Assembly: GCA_019188255.1 (NCBI GenBank)
Contig: JAETXT010000006.1
Coordinates: 2,604,001-2,668,000 of the forward strand
Origin: Verticillium longisporum
Lineage: Eukaryota > Ascomycota > Sordariomycetes > Glomerellales > Plectosphaerellaceae
DNA: 64,000 nt
Direction: 5' to 3'
Below the pieces are notes generated by a model that saw only the letters and a list, made by a program, of their open reading frames with translations, had not been told where the DNA came from and searched no databases. The position numbers were made by a program, and so were the translations under genes. Below are positions 33,782-45,802 of this stretch, piece by piece. Position 1 is the stretch's first letter, and the number at the start of each line of letters is the position of its first letter.

Positions 33782-34594
33782 AGGGCTGTGAAGCTCTTTC
33801 TACGCTCCGGTCCCCACGATAAGACAGTCACTGGGAGACTTGACCCAGTGCCCTGCGAACCTCTTCGGTCTTGTCGTTCCTGCTGGCTGTTGTCTCTGCC
33901 TGTACTTCGGGATAATTCTTGTTGCGAGCAAAGTCTTCCGGGCCGAAGCCTTCGGTTACGAGGGATTCCGTAGTTATGAGAATACTCATGGCGTGCAGCA
34001 CCCGTGACACCAGACCGACGTCAGATGTTCAATGTCTTGTGGCGTGTCAATCGGTGCCGATCCGTCGGCACGCTTTTCAAGACATGAAGATATGTAACAA
34101 ATTCTGAATAATCGCCGCCACATGGTCTGATCAGCCAGAAAACAAGCCGCAGGGAGTTGTCAAAGCGAGTTAGAGTTGGCGCCGTGCTGGAGGTGCCTCA
34201 AAGGGGCTGTCCACAAAATGCGGGCCAAAAGTGGGTAGAAAGACGTAACAACAACTGCTGAATTTTCGCCGGCCAGCCAGATTTCGACGGAGATTCCAAA
34301 ACGAGTTAAGCTTTTTCAATGTGAATGGTGTCATGAAAACTCGTCCGCATGGTATGTGTGTCACGTCGGGTCAGCCAGGGCGGAACGGACCGCAGGTGAG
34401 TCAGTCCCTGGCAGACGGAGTGCATCATGGTTTTCTTAAAACATCCTTCCACGCACAAATGCCGAAGAGCATCTTGAAAACGAATCCGGGGCCCCTCAAT
34501 TTGCACCTTACTTGCATGCCGAAGCTCCACCACCTCGAACGATACTACTCACTTCTTGATTGAGCTTGTAACCATTGTTGAAACTGAAGTCATC
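33782..34594. other. Intergenic, SDR to amino-acid transporter
   Basis: About 0.8 kb, with one TGAGTCA site at 34397-34403. No gene was recognised. Confidence 0.45.
34397..34403. promoter_or_regulatory. Candidate Gcn4/CPC1 site upstream of amino-acid transporter
   Basis: TGAGTCA, 192 bp upstream of the transporter start; an exact general-control core. Function is inferred from the neighbouring gene's role. Confidence 0.35.
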
Positions 34595-36190
34595 ATGGGT
34601 AAGGACGAAGAGGCGACGGGAGCCCCAGCCTACCCCGTAGACCAGGGCGAGCTTGATTCTCATCAAAGCTCAAAGGGTGCTAACAACGACGCACCCCCGC
34701 CACCGTTTCCCGAAAACGTGGGAGGTCTCGTCAAGAAAGACAAAGGCGAGCTCATCGACTTCAAGACCCTGCACTGGTTGTGAGTTCACGTCTACTATCA
34801 ATGTACACAACGCAATGACATCCTAACATCAGCACAGACAAGGAGGCATTGTGTTGGTCGCCGAAACGGTTTCCTTGGGCATCCTGTCGCTTCCGTCTGT
34901 GCTCGCTACTGTTGGACTTGTCCCTGGAATCATTTTGATCTGCACGGTCAGCGCGCTGGCTACATACTCCGGCTTGCTTCTAGCCGAGTTCCGGAAACAG
35001 TATCCGTTTGTGCAAAACTTTGGCGATGCTGTTGAACTTATTGGAAAACCCATCGGGATGGGCTCCGTCTTTCGTGAGGTGTTCGGGTGGGCTCAGACTA
35101 TCCTGCAGATCTTCCTCATTGGAGGCCACATCCTCATGTGGACGATATGCATGAACACCCTCACCAATGGCACGACCTGCACTGTCGTTTGGGCGGCGGT
35201 CGGCATGCTTGTCTTCTGGGTATTCAATGTGCCGAGGACGTTGAAATGGACAAGCTGGATGTCAGCTGCATGTAAGTTACGCCTTCAGTGGGCGCTTCTA
35301 CTTTCGATACCTTCGCTTACTCGTTTACCCTGAAGCCTGCATATCCATCATCGTAGCTGTATTCATCACAGTCATTGCTGTTGCCATTGAGAAGCCGATT
35401 GGCAATGGGCCCATTGACGTCTTCAAGTCTCTCGGTTTCTCGCCAGCATTCCTTGCAGTCACCAATATCGCAGGCGCATTTTGTAAGCCACCTTGACACA
35501 CCACAAGCAATGTACCTTCGACTAATCAGCTCCCTGACAGCGAGTCACTCCATCTTCTTCAGCGTCATTGCTGAATTCAAGAACCCCGATGACTGGCCCA
35601 AGGCACTGGCGTTCCTTCAAATCACAGATACGACGCTCTACATCATCGCAGCTGTCGTCATTTACGTCTATGTCGGGCCAGACGTTCCATCTCCAGCATT
35701 GTCTGCGGCTGGCAGTGCTACAGTTCGCAAGGCTATATGGGGCGTCGCGATTCCCACCATCGCAATTGCCGCTGTCATTTACGCCCACGTCGCATCACAG
35801 TACATCTTCACGCGCATCTTTGGGAACACGAAGCATGTCGTGCGCAGGACACGCCTATCCACGATATGGTGGCTTGCTATCACCCTGGGTGTCTGGGGCC
35901 TCGGCATGGTCATTGCCGAGTCAATCCCGATCTTCAATAACCTGCTGGGACTTGTGTCTGCTGCCTTTGCCAGTTGGTTCTCGTTTGGCTTACCAGGTAT
36001 CTTTTGGCTCTGGATGCACTACGGCAATTGGTTCACAAACTTGAAACAGTGCTGTCGCTTCGCCGCGACATCTCTTCTGCTGGTGGTAGGCATTGTTCTG
36101 TGCGTCCTCGGACTTTGGGTTTCGATTGAGTCCATCGCCAATGGTGGCGCTGGCTCTAAGCCTTGGACTTGCGAAAGTAACGCTGTATAA
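34595..36190 (+). CDS. Amino-acid transporter, AAAP family (Neurospora Mtr-like)
   Basis: Four exons: 34595-34779, 34838-35271, 35336-35482 and 35541-36190, with introns of 58, 64 and 58 nt; 471 aa. A soluble N-terminus (~55 residues) ends GELIDFKTLHW, spliced to LQGGIVLVAETVSLGILSLP, the first helix of the AAAP (PF01490) fold. About eleven membrane helices follow, including LVPGIILICTVSALATYSGL, IFLIGGHILMWTICM and MVIAESIPIFNNLLGL. The second and third joins give SAASCISIIVAVF and GAFSSHSIFFSVIAEF, both typical. Length and layout fit plasma-membrane neutral/aromatic amino-acid importers such as Mtr. Substrate preference is not readable. A TGAGTCA site lies upstream, consistent with general amino-acid control. 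Confidence 0.9.
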
Positions 36191-36892
36191 AAAGGTCAAA
36201 TAGGACCAACTTGCGCCGTCAACAGCTGTCTGTACATCAAATGACACGATGCCACGCGGATTCGTCGGCGCATGGTTATCGGTCACATCATCTCACGCAA
36301 CATGTATCAATTTGAAATGACGGGCAGTCAAAGGAGACTCGGCAACAACAGCTGGTTGACACTTGAACATGGGTCTAGATGCACGTCGATGGATTCGGCC
36401 CAGGTATGCGACACTTAGCCCGGTTCGCCGTGATGTATTCCCCGTTCATCTCGGACGAGTATGACCAGCGCTGTGGGCTCCGGGTTCGGCTTGAAAAGAT
36501 TCAACTACCGCCGACCCATGTCCAAACAGTGGCGAAGCGCTTGCCCCATCTCGGGCGCAAAGCCGTGGCGTGATACGCTGGCTGCAGTTCTTCTGATAGC
36601 GCGGCTGGGGAGCGTTTCACGAGCCTGAGGACCCCTTGTTGGCTGATGATGACCCCTGTGGGAGGATCGACAATCTACGCGCGACGACAGTGGAAATCAT
36701 GGGAAATTCAATTCATGGAGAGCCACGCGTTGCAAGAGCCACTCGGCTGACGAACCTTCAAAAAGGAGCCTCAATCCAACGGCAGAGGCTGTTGACTGCG
36801 GCATCAGGTCTGAGCTCTCATTTTCAGGCTTGGGTCAGTCACTCATTTTTCTGTCATTCGTTCATCACAGTACTACTCTTCATACATCCATC
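36191..36892. other. Intergenic, amino-acid transporter to DUF1996 gene
   Basis: About 0.7 kb with the DUF1996 promoter; the last 60 bp before the start are pyrimidine-rich. No gene was seen. Confidence 0.45.
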
Positions 36893-37941
36893 ATGCAGTC
36901 ACTCGCTCTTTTCTTGGCCGGCGCTGGCGTCGCCAATGCGTACACCATTGCCGTCGCCGAACGGTTCATGTACAAGAATATTGATCCCATTGTCGTGCCT
37001 GGGATATACACCAGCCATATGCATAGCTTTTTCGGGTCGGATGCCGTGACTGTCAATACGACTACCTCGAAGGAACTTCAGGCTGGCTGTTCCACAGCCG
37101 AGAACCCCAACGACTTTTCATCCTACTGTGAGCTTCAGTGTCACCTCCATTAGATCGTGTGACTGACTTTTCAGGGGTCCCTACCCTCTTCGTTCGTAAT
37201 GAGTCCGGCGCTACACCCGTACCCTTCTCCCGCTTCAGCGCGTACTACGTGTCCATCGAGAACGCCGAAGTCGCCATTCCTCAGGACTACAGGGCGGTGG
37301 CTGGCAAGTCCTCTGCCACAAAACAGGCCGACGTTGAACCCCTGGCGGGCATTGAATGGTTCTGCGAGAACGGCCCAGCAAAGGCAGACGGCGCCGACAA
37401 GGCCGCCTTCCCCACCAAGACCTGTGGCACCCATCTCCAGACCCTACTCCTCTTCCACGACTGCGTCAATGAGAAGACGCTCGAGTCCACCTACTCGGGA
37501 ACCCACAACTGGGTGTCCTGGGGTGTTCCCGCGAACCGCTGCCCTGTCGGTATGAAGCGTATGCCTCAGCTCCGGTTCAGCATCCGCTACGATCTGCGTC
37601 GCCTCCTGCCGAACGGCTGGACCGGCGCGCCACCTCTGGAGCTGGCGTGCGGCTCGTCATACTGCACACACGGTGACTTCATCAATGGATGGCTGCCTGA
37701 GGCGGCTGAGAATATGCTCAAGTCCAACAGCAAGCGTGATTTCAAGGGCGTCGATGGGCCGAACGGCAAGTACAACGCCGGTTCCGTGTGCGGCGCAAAG
37801 AACGCCAAGGACGCAGACCCGAAGAACGGCACGAGCGACTACGAAAAGAGCCGTAAGATCCTCGGGCTGCGCAGCGTGACGCAGGCTGTGAGGAACTTGG
37901 CTCGTCGCCGCAAGACTCGTCGTGGTGTTGCTGGATATTGA
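36893..37941 (+). CDS. Secreted DUF1996 protein
   Basis: Two exons, 36893-37127 and 37175-37941, with a 47-nt intron; 333 aa. The signal peptide is MQSLALFLAGAGVANA. The DUF1996 core is clear: DPIVVPGIYTSHMHSFFGSD near the N-terminus, then YWVPTLFVRN created by the splice, then WFCENGP, HLQTLLLFHDCVN, HNWVSWGVPANRCPVGMKRMPQL and LACGSSYCTHGDFINGW, with several conserved Cys and His residues. DUF1996 proteins are common secreted fungal proteins, often linked to WSC domains, and their activity is unknown. There is no WSC domain, GPI signal or Ser/Thr stalk here; the C-terminus is instead strikingly basic (RNLARRRKTRRG). It is most likely extracellular. Confidence 0.9.
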
Positions 37942-39072
37942 ACTTTGGGTGCTCCGTAGCTCATCTGCCTCAATGCGGCACAGAGAGCATGATCAATCAT
38001 TTGAGATCTGCTTCAGTTCCGATAGTTTCCGCCCTTATTCTTGTAAATTTATTGACTCGATCATCTTGACTCCCAAAACAGCCAGGCATTCCTAGAGATT
38101 TCCTTCACCAGCTGAACCTTCCTGTGTATTTGCTTTGCACCCAGTCTTCTGACACCGACATCACCCGTCGGCTTTTCGTCATGACAATTTCATCCAATAG
38201 CGGGCGGCGTTGCGGTCGTCATCACAAACATTTGCTGGCTCCAGAGGCTTGCCCTCGGTCCCGATGTCTCAATGCTTAATCGCCCAGCCCTTTTCGAAAG
38301 CTAGCGACGCCCATCCGCCGGCAGTTCAGGATGGAGTCGCCACCGTTGACCAATCTCTTCAGCACTAGCTCCGGTACTTGGAGAATGTGCCTGTCTAATC
38401 CGACGACTGCTGGCTCTTGTCCGAATTGTAGATTGGCATCAACGAGGCGTTCAACGCATCATTGATTCCTCCTCACGTTGTCAGCCAAGCCTGTGTTGTG
38501 GTCACAGCTAACCTCCACTCCATTCCAGCAGAATATTGGCGCTGACCCAAAGCACGTTCTACAGCTTGTCGCGGGAGTCGACTCTGCAACAAGTTTCTTA
38601 CTCTGTCGCGATTTGAACGCGTGCTATATGGGGCCAAGACTCACAATCATGCGCCCAGGACGCATGGAATTCATTGGATTCAGGCCTCTGAGGCATTCCG
38701 ATGCAAGGCGTCGCTCTTATCCCGAAGATGAAGTGCGACAAAAAGAGGGGTTGGCTGCATTCTCTCCCTGAGAATCGCGAGTGAGATCGCGCAGTGGGTG
38801 TCTTACTTCGGACTTGGCAGCAGCGCCAACGTGAGAAGCCGTTCGGATCCGAGACATTGAGGGGTGGCGGGGATATGGTCGCGATGGCATTGCTGATTCC
38901 GGAGCGGTAGCCATGGGACTTCTCGGACGATAGCCTGGTCACAAGTAGAAATGGCCCTTCCAATATGGGTACCTACGGATGTCCAGATTTTGTATATATG
39001 TACTCGTGGTCAACTGGCAAAATCCAGTCGATCCACATAGAGATGCCGATCACACGATTGTTGCAGAACACA
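37942..39072. other. Intergenic, DUF1996 gene to FMN oxidase
   Basis: About 1.1 kb. Short frames on both strands show no domains. A TATATATG stretch lies near 38992-38999, ~75 bp before the oxidase start, and is a possible core promoter. Confidence 0.45.
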
Positions 39073-40540
39073 ATGCACACCTCAAAATTTACTCTGGCAT
39101 TTGCTTCGGCAGTCCTTGCGGCGCGCCCGTTTCTCAACGAAGCAGACAATGGCTTGTTAGATGCGTTTGGAAATTTGTCTCCGGGCATGCTTCCGGACCT
39201 CTCCTCCATTGCTGGCCTTCCAGACTTCGACTTTGCCGCACGCAACTACTTGCCTCCGAGAAACTACACTTATTACCGTAACGCTGCAGGGGGCGAATGG
39301 TCTTATCGAAACAATCTGGAGGTTTTCCAGCGATATACCTTCAAACCAAGAGTAATGCGAGACGTGTCTCGCCTGCAAGAGTCCCTTGCGTTCGTAACTT
39401 CAATCAAGTGGGATGGACCCTTCAGTGACTGATCTCCACTAGTACAACCATATTGGGTTACAATTTTTCAGCGCCCTTCTTCATCGCTCCATGCGCTAGA
39501 GGAGCCTTTGGTCATCCAGATGCCGAGCTCAACCTAGTTCGTGGAGCTGCAGATGAGGACATATTATACATCGTGGGTCAGACTGTTCTTAACTGAGTTC
39601 TCTCCTGCTTACATCTGGCTATAGCCATCATTGCAGGCAACAATGTCTATGGAAGACATTGCGGCTTCTAAAGATGATGGACAAGTACTCTTCCAACAGG
39701 TTGGTTTTCGAAATCATTCCTGTTTTACTAGTACACTAACAGCTACCAGCTTTACCTGCCCCCTGGCGAAGACAACACGAAGAAGCTACTCCGGAGAACA
39801 GAAGCAACGGGCGCCAAGGCCATCGTTTTCACCGTCGATGCACCTGCAAATGGAGACAGGCAACGAGCCTACCGTCAACGGGGACGTACACCGTGAGTCT
39901 ACTTTATCTCAATAAAAGTCATCATGCTAATCGTAGCTGGAAGTGAACCTGAATTCCAAGCAATAACAGTACGACCAGAATCCATCTCTTCTCAATGGAA
40001 TGGACGTGGCTAACATTACCAGTGGGAGTACTACCGCAAGATCAGAAACATGACTTCGCTGCCCATTGTCCTGAAGGGGATTATGAGTGTAGAAGATGCT
40101 CAGGCAGCGGTCAGCAACGGCGTTCGTGCAATCATTCTGTCTAATCACGGTGGAAGACAGCTCGATGGCAGCCCTTCGTCGCTAGAGGTTGCACTCGACA
40201 TCCACAAAGTGGCACCCGAAATCTTTAAACAAATCGAAGTATACGCCGATGGCGGGGTGCGCTACGGTACTGATGTGCTCAAGCTTTTGGCACTCGGCGT
40301 CCGAGCTGTTGGCGTTGGGAGGCCATTCATGTACGCCAACTCCTATGGATATGACGGCGTCTTACAAGCCATCCAGATGTTGAAGCGTCAGATTTCGGTT
40401 GACGCGGCGAATCTGGGGGTGACAGACCTTAAGAAGCTAGATGCCAGCTTTGTGAGTTACTTATGTTTGAGTTTGACAATGTCACAAGCGCTCACAACGG
40501 TACACAGGTCAACTGGACACCAAACCATTGGATGGGCTAA
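39073..40540 (+). CDS. Secreted FMN-dependent 2-hydroxyacid oxidase (glycolate/lactate oxidase family)
   Basis: Seven exons: 39073-39380, 39443-39572, 39625-39699, 39750-39892, 39944-39968, 40023-40451 and 40508-40540; 380 aa. Start MHTSKFTLAFASAVLA is a signal peptide. The spliced protein reads through the FMN barrel: FKPRVMRDVS, TTILGYNFSAPFFIAP, ILYIPSLQATMSMEDIA, KAIVFTVDAP, LPIVLKGIMSVEDA, then IILSNHGGRQLDGSPS with the catalytic His and the adjacent substrate Arg, and VYADGGVRYGTDVLKLLALG with GVGRPFMYA for phosphate binding. The end VNWTPNHWMG comes from the last 33-nt exon. Two weak joins should be checked: the first donor (GTCCCT) and a 25-nt exon 5 that uses an AAG acceptor to avoid a stop. 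Expected to oxidise a 2-hydroxyacid and give H2O2 outside the cell. Confidence 0.82.
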
Positions 40541-40930
40541 GATATTTGCAAAAGTAATGTCATCAATCTGTCCTGCGATACCCTGGGTTAAGTATGTTTG
40601 ATGAGCCTCTCTGTACCGAAGGCGATGTACATGAGCTGGGCCGTTTGTGTCCTGATAATGAACAGAAAAAATTATTGTATACCACGGGCGCATAAGCTTC
40701 CTCAAGGACTTTTACCGAAAAAATGGAATGAAAGGGTGGGCGGTGAAGCTCCCTGAATGCATGCGCGCGTGTACTTCGGTGTGTTGTCGGTACAGTTCGG
40801 TTCGGTGACACTGCATCGTAATAAGTCGAATCATGTTCGTTGAAATCATGTAATTTGCTTCAATTTCAAGTAAATGGGAGCGAAATCAAGCATCCAGGCA
40901 ACCTTTTTGACATCTCAACAGACGCCGACT
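40541..40930. other. Convergent 3' region
   Basis: About 0.39 kb between the stops of the FMN oxidase and the SGNH/FG-GAP gene; 3' UTRs only, nothing else recognised. Confidence 0.45.
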
Positions 40931-43900
40931 TTACAAAGGACCTGAAATTGTCTCGGGTGCCTTTCCGGGCGTGTATGGCGGCAAGCTCGGGTCCAAGACA
41001 CCCTCTGGATCGTCCCCGCCAGCTGGGCATGTGTTGAAGAAGACCCAGCCCTAAAAAAGTGTATGGTCAGTTTTCAGCGCAATCTTTTAGTTACCCTAAA
41101 GTAAATGTTTACTCACATGAGCTGTGTTTGGGTTAATCTCAACCATGTCGGCACGTCCCTGCCCTGAAAGGCTTGGAAACTGAAGGTTAGGGCCCCGGCT
41201 TGTTCCCTTAAAAACGCTGGCAGGCCTCCCCCATTTCCATGCGCTACCTGCATTCGACTCTCCTGGAGCTGCCTTTCCTTCATTGTAAAACACATTTGTG
41301 TTACCAGTGAACCTGTCAGAGTGAATGATATCCGACAGTCCGTCACCATTGACATCGGCGAAACAAAAGTCGGCTCGCTCTAGATTCTTGGTGTAATTGA
41401 TCTGCCCGATATCTGTAGCTCCGGTAGCAAGATTGAGCATAGCGTGCATGAGGCCGTTGTGTTGAATGCAAATGTAGTCCGCTCTGCCGTCGCCACTATT
41501 CGGGAAGTGTCAGTACTTTCCATGCAAGGAAGGGGAGATGGTGGAGCCATGAACGCTATCGTACTTGATATCCGCAAAGTGGTGAGAAGTATCGTAGTAT
41601 AGGACTCCCCAACCAAGGGTGCAAAACCCTTTGGTGTCTGAGTACTTTTTGGGATCCTGGAAGCTGACCTTTCCGGGCTCCGACGTGCTAAGCCAGACTG
41701 TCAGCTCTCCAGAGACACGATCGACCGCGATAATGTCGGCCTTTCCATCCCCGTTCCAATCAGCTATGTGCAGAGCACGCCGCGTTACTCCTGTCTTGAT
41801 CAGTGTAGTGCTACCCCATGCGACACTCTTATACCAGTCAAAACTGTTTGCCCGAGCCTTGTTGGGGAAAATGGTGATCTCTCCGAAGGCGGATATCCAG
41901 ATGTAGTCGTCGAAGCCGGTTCCCGTCACGTCACCCCACCGAGCTCCATCGCCTGCACAAATGTGAGTTGGAGTTCTTCTGGTGAAATGGACTCTAGGCT
42001 CTCTGACGCACCTTTTTGCCATCGGCCACCATTTCCACCATTCACATTTTCCCAAATAGAGACTGTGCCGTCGCAAGTGCCAGTAGAATCACAGTTGGTT
42101 CGTCTGAACACCCCATACTGCGTTGAATTTGTCAAGACATTGTGTTCAAAAAGTTAGGAAGCTGGCTTACTGACGTCTCTGAATCCGTCTCGCTTGTTGA
42201 AAACACGCCCGAATTTGGCCCTCTCGCTACAATTTTCGGTAGCCGTCAGTATGGCCGTCCATCTACACGGTTTGCGCTGGTCATTTGGAGATGACAGACC
42301 ATAACTTACCGAGTGTCGCCGATGGCCTCGCCAATGTCAGGATGGGTAACTCCTGCATTTTGCCAGTACGGTATCATGCCCTGCTTCTCGCCACGCTTGT
42401 TTATCCACGTCGTCGTTTGACCCTGCGTGGTGAGCCAGAGCCAATCGCCGCGGCCACTAGATATTTCGATCCATGGTCAGTTTGTGAAGTCTCAAAGAGA
42501 AGCCTGGGACAGTTGAAGTCCACAAACGGGACCACTTCATTACTCACTCGCCGTTTATGTCAACTCGAGGAAAAATTAGTACCAGGGCCAGAGTATTTCC
42601 GTGTTCTGCACTTACCGAAGCGCACACCGCGGATGTCTCCCGTGTCCTTCGCGCTGAAGACAGGGCCTCCGGAACCAAGATCCTGCCAGTAGGCAGCTTC
42701 ATTGCCGAGGCCTCCGTTTCGATGGCACTTGATCTGTGTCAATAGTGATCCTTCTCAGGCATACGAGGTAATTAACAGCAAGCCATACATGAATATTGCC
42801 GCCGTCGCGGATGACGCAGTAGTCAAGCCTACCATCGCCGTCGATATCGCCGAGACGAACGCGATCTTGTGCATAGCCAGCAATGGAATCCCGCCACTTG
42901 AGTAAAGTGTCAGTAGGCATGTATAGAACATGACATGCTCATGGCATGCAATGTTCAGTGGCAGTCACAGGTGTCGAATTACCTTGAAGACCACCCCAAA
43001 CGACGGCACAGTTTGTTGGCGGGTGGAGTTGTTGATGGCTACAAATGGGGTACCATCTGATGAAATACAAATGTAGTCATCCAAGCCATCTCCGTTCTGC
43101 TCGCGTTGTCAGTCGTCGATGATGCATGTTCTACGCTTTCGGCAACATGAGCCACGTACCACATCGCCAAAATGGATGCCTACCGTAGCAAGTGGTCAGC
43201 TAGTTTCTTATAGCTACTTTTCAAGACAGAAGCTTACCTCTGTTGACACAATGGTGGCCAACACTGGCCCTGACTCCGGCGTCAAACTTGCCATCTCCTC
43301 GGTTGATATGTATGTCGATCTTGTTAGTGTCGCGGTTGATAAGAACGAGCTCGTCCAGGACTTGTTCCCTCGGGAGACCAGAGTCGATCAAATGTGCCCA
43401 GTACATCTCCGTTTCATTCGAAACCTTGTTCTTCCAGACCACGCCGCGCTCTTGGGAGCTCTGCTTGTACACGCCATCGTCGCGGATGGTAGGGTCGCCA
43501 GCAAACAGGAGCTTCACCTCTGATCCGTGAGGGTGGTTCAACTCGCTGCCAGGCTCTTTCTTACACATTGTCTTTCCTTCATCGTCTGTGAATCCTGCGG
43601 CTTTCGGCGTGTTCAGCCAATTTAGTCCATTGACTTGATCGATGGCCCAGATCCAGACGGCAGCCATCTTGCGGAAGCCTCCACGATTCGGGTGGAGAGG
43701 ATCGTGGAAATCTTCTGGGAATTTTAGGAAGTCATCTTGCATCTCGGCAAGAAAGACTTTAGCAATTGGCTTTTCCAGGTCGCTGCCTTGATAACTTTTG
43801 ACAAGCCGGCGGTACTGATCGTTGATCTGAACAACTCTGGATTGAAAGTCTCTGTGGTGGAGAAGCGTGGAGAGGATGACAGTAGCATCAGGAGTGATAG

Positions 43901-44499
43901 AGAAGATGGTGTCGATCATGGACTTCATGCGCTCTCCCGCGCCGGCTACCATGTCTTGAGAGGCGTCATTCGTGCCCGCATTGATAAGGTATAGGTTTGG
44001 CTGCCAAACGGGAGCAGTCGTGCGGAGTCTGGTATGAATCTGGTCGATCCGCTCTCCAGGAATAGCTTCGACATTCTGGCGTGTGTCAGCCAAATGTCTC
44101 AAAAAGGACTGAATAGGATTTCTTCGGCGGAGCAATTCAGCGGCATACGTTGTCGGCCATGGTGCCTCCAGAGAGGCTTCCGACCATGTTCACTTTCCAT
44201 CCATCCCAACGCAGTTTATCGCGTACAGCCTTGCGGAACCCATTCTTGTCCGTGTCGCCGGGCTCGGCCGGGTCGCCTCGCACGATGGAGGCTCCTACAG
44301 ACATGATTCGAAGGAAGAAATCTCGAGCCTCGACACGTCCTGCAAGGTTGCCACTTCTCCTTGGAAGCAAACGTCGGTGATCCACGAGATCCTCATTCGG
44401 GGTGTCGATATCGCGAGGAAGAGCAGTGGCTGGTTGTGTAAGGTTGACGATGAAAATCCCCAGCGTCAAGGCGCTCATGCCAATGTTGATGGGCTTCAT
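40931..44499 (-). CDS. Secreted SGNH hydrolase fused to FG-GAP/VCBS repeats (13 exons)
   Basis: Exons: 44499-44149, 44075-43238, 43179-43160, 43096-42983, 42896-42777, 42733-42616, 42563-42548, 42456-42310, 42226-42175, 42117-42012, 41952-41565, 41495-41117, 41050-40931. The sum is 2,769 nt, 922 aa, with frame kept at every junction. It has a signal peptide (MKPINIGMSALTLGIF...). The SGNH domain has SVGASIVRG (candidate nucleophile Ser71), LINAGTNDA and DPLHPNRGG, the D-x-x-H block. The rest is FG-GAP blades: NGDGLDDYICISSDG, DIDGDGRLDYCVIRDGG, DINGDGRGDWLWL, GTGFDDYIWISAFG, DWNGDGKADIIAVD, DINGDGRADYICI and DVNGDGLSDIIHSD. Calcium-binding DxDxDG motifs are repeatedly cut by introns. Probably an extracellular carbohydrate esterase-type enzyme with a beta-propeller; substrate unknown. 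Intron 5 (43 nt, GTTAAT donor) is the weakest. Confidence 0.85.
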
Positions 44500-45802
44500 G
44501 GCATCAAAAGCGTTCCCGACGTCGATCTGGGCAACGATCCAGGAAATTTTCAATTCAGACAGAGCGAGGCATGACCAGGACCGCGATCTTCATATCATAT
44601 GGAAGAAGACACAGCATATTAGCTCGACACGTTGTCAGTGTTGTCGGGGTTGGCAGTGGCATCCGCTTAAGCGGATCTGCAAGATTAGCCAAGTCATGCG
44701 GGCATCACTCTGAGATCCTTCAAAAGCCCAGCCAGGGGTGTCGGTCTCAATATAGCTGAATGGCACTAGTCGACTGAGGTGGTCAAACTGTTTTCGGCCA
44801 AACCATTAGGTTTGTGGCGAGGAATCAAGCTCCGTTTCGCAGTGAAGGCCCAAATAAGGCTCTCAGCCCGGCGTTCGGTGGTCGAGGGCAACTCTGCCGG
44901 GAAGGGTTTTTCTTTTTGGAGGCTCGGTCCAGGCATGGATCGGCCGTCGATCAACTAAGGTACTCGGTTGGCATCTTCCCGTAAGAGCAGAGAAAAGGCT
45001 TTCGGTGACACGTCCGCTCGAATGCCTGGTTTCTTCGTTGCGGCGGCTTCCCTGCTGTCGGGCCCTCAACGTGAACGACAAGGGAAAAGCCAAACGACTT
45101 TGCCGTTACCTCGGTTTTCATGGCACTTGCGAGCTTCAAAGAATCAAAGGCCAGTCGTTCCATCTTGGTGCCAAATAGTGCCGTCGGAACCCCTGCTGAA
45201 GGATTGGGCTCATTCCCGAGTAGCGGCAAAAGACTGGCGGCGCAGGATCGGTTGCTGCCACGACGGGTCCCATTCTGGGTTCTATAAATACACGTCGAGG
45301 GTTAGTAACATCTTCTCCAGCTTCTACTTCTGGCTCGGTGTCCACGCCCGTGAAGCGGTCACTCCTTTGCACCCCTTGCGCGGCCCGGCCCAGCCAGTTC
45401 TCTTGGTTCTTCTGCCCCACACCGTTTGCCCCCTCAAGCCCCTGAATCTGTCGAGGAGTGTGAGGCGTGGCTGTGGAGGTGATGCGCGGGTCAGATGCGG
45501 CTGACTCTCGCTTTCGATGATGTAATCAATGGCAAAACCTCGGCGGCGTCCGATTGTGCGGGCCCTCCCCCACCATCCATCCCCCCGGGATCGGCAGCGT
45601 GCCACAGCATAATGCACAAATGCTTGTGCGCCCAATGCCCAAAACCGTCAACGTCAGTCAAAATTTTGTGTACACCGACAGTGGGGAGCCCCTGCCGTCT
45701 GTTGTGAGTCAACCAAGCACGCTGGATCCATCGACCCATCCAATTCAGCGCAGCAACCTCCGGGAAACACCATCAACGTCAAAGATTCAGAACATCGTGA
45801 TC
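44500..45802. other. Divergent promoter region, SGNH/FG-GAP (-) and LYS2 (+)
   Basis: About 1.3 kb. It includes a TATAAAT near 45282-45288 and a TGAGTCA at 45705-45711 close to LYS2. Several short upstream ATGs precede LYS2 (e.g. 45518, 45611), of unknown significance. No gene was recognised. Confidence 0.5.
45705..45711. promoter_or_regulatory. Candidate Gcn4/CPC1 site of LYS2
   Basis: TGAGTCA 92 bp upstream of the LYS2 ATG. Lysine biosynthesis genes are classic targets of general/cross-pathway control, so position and gene role both fit. Confidence 0.5.
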
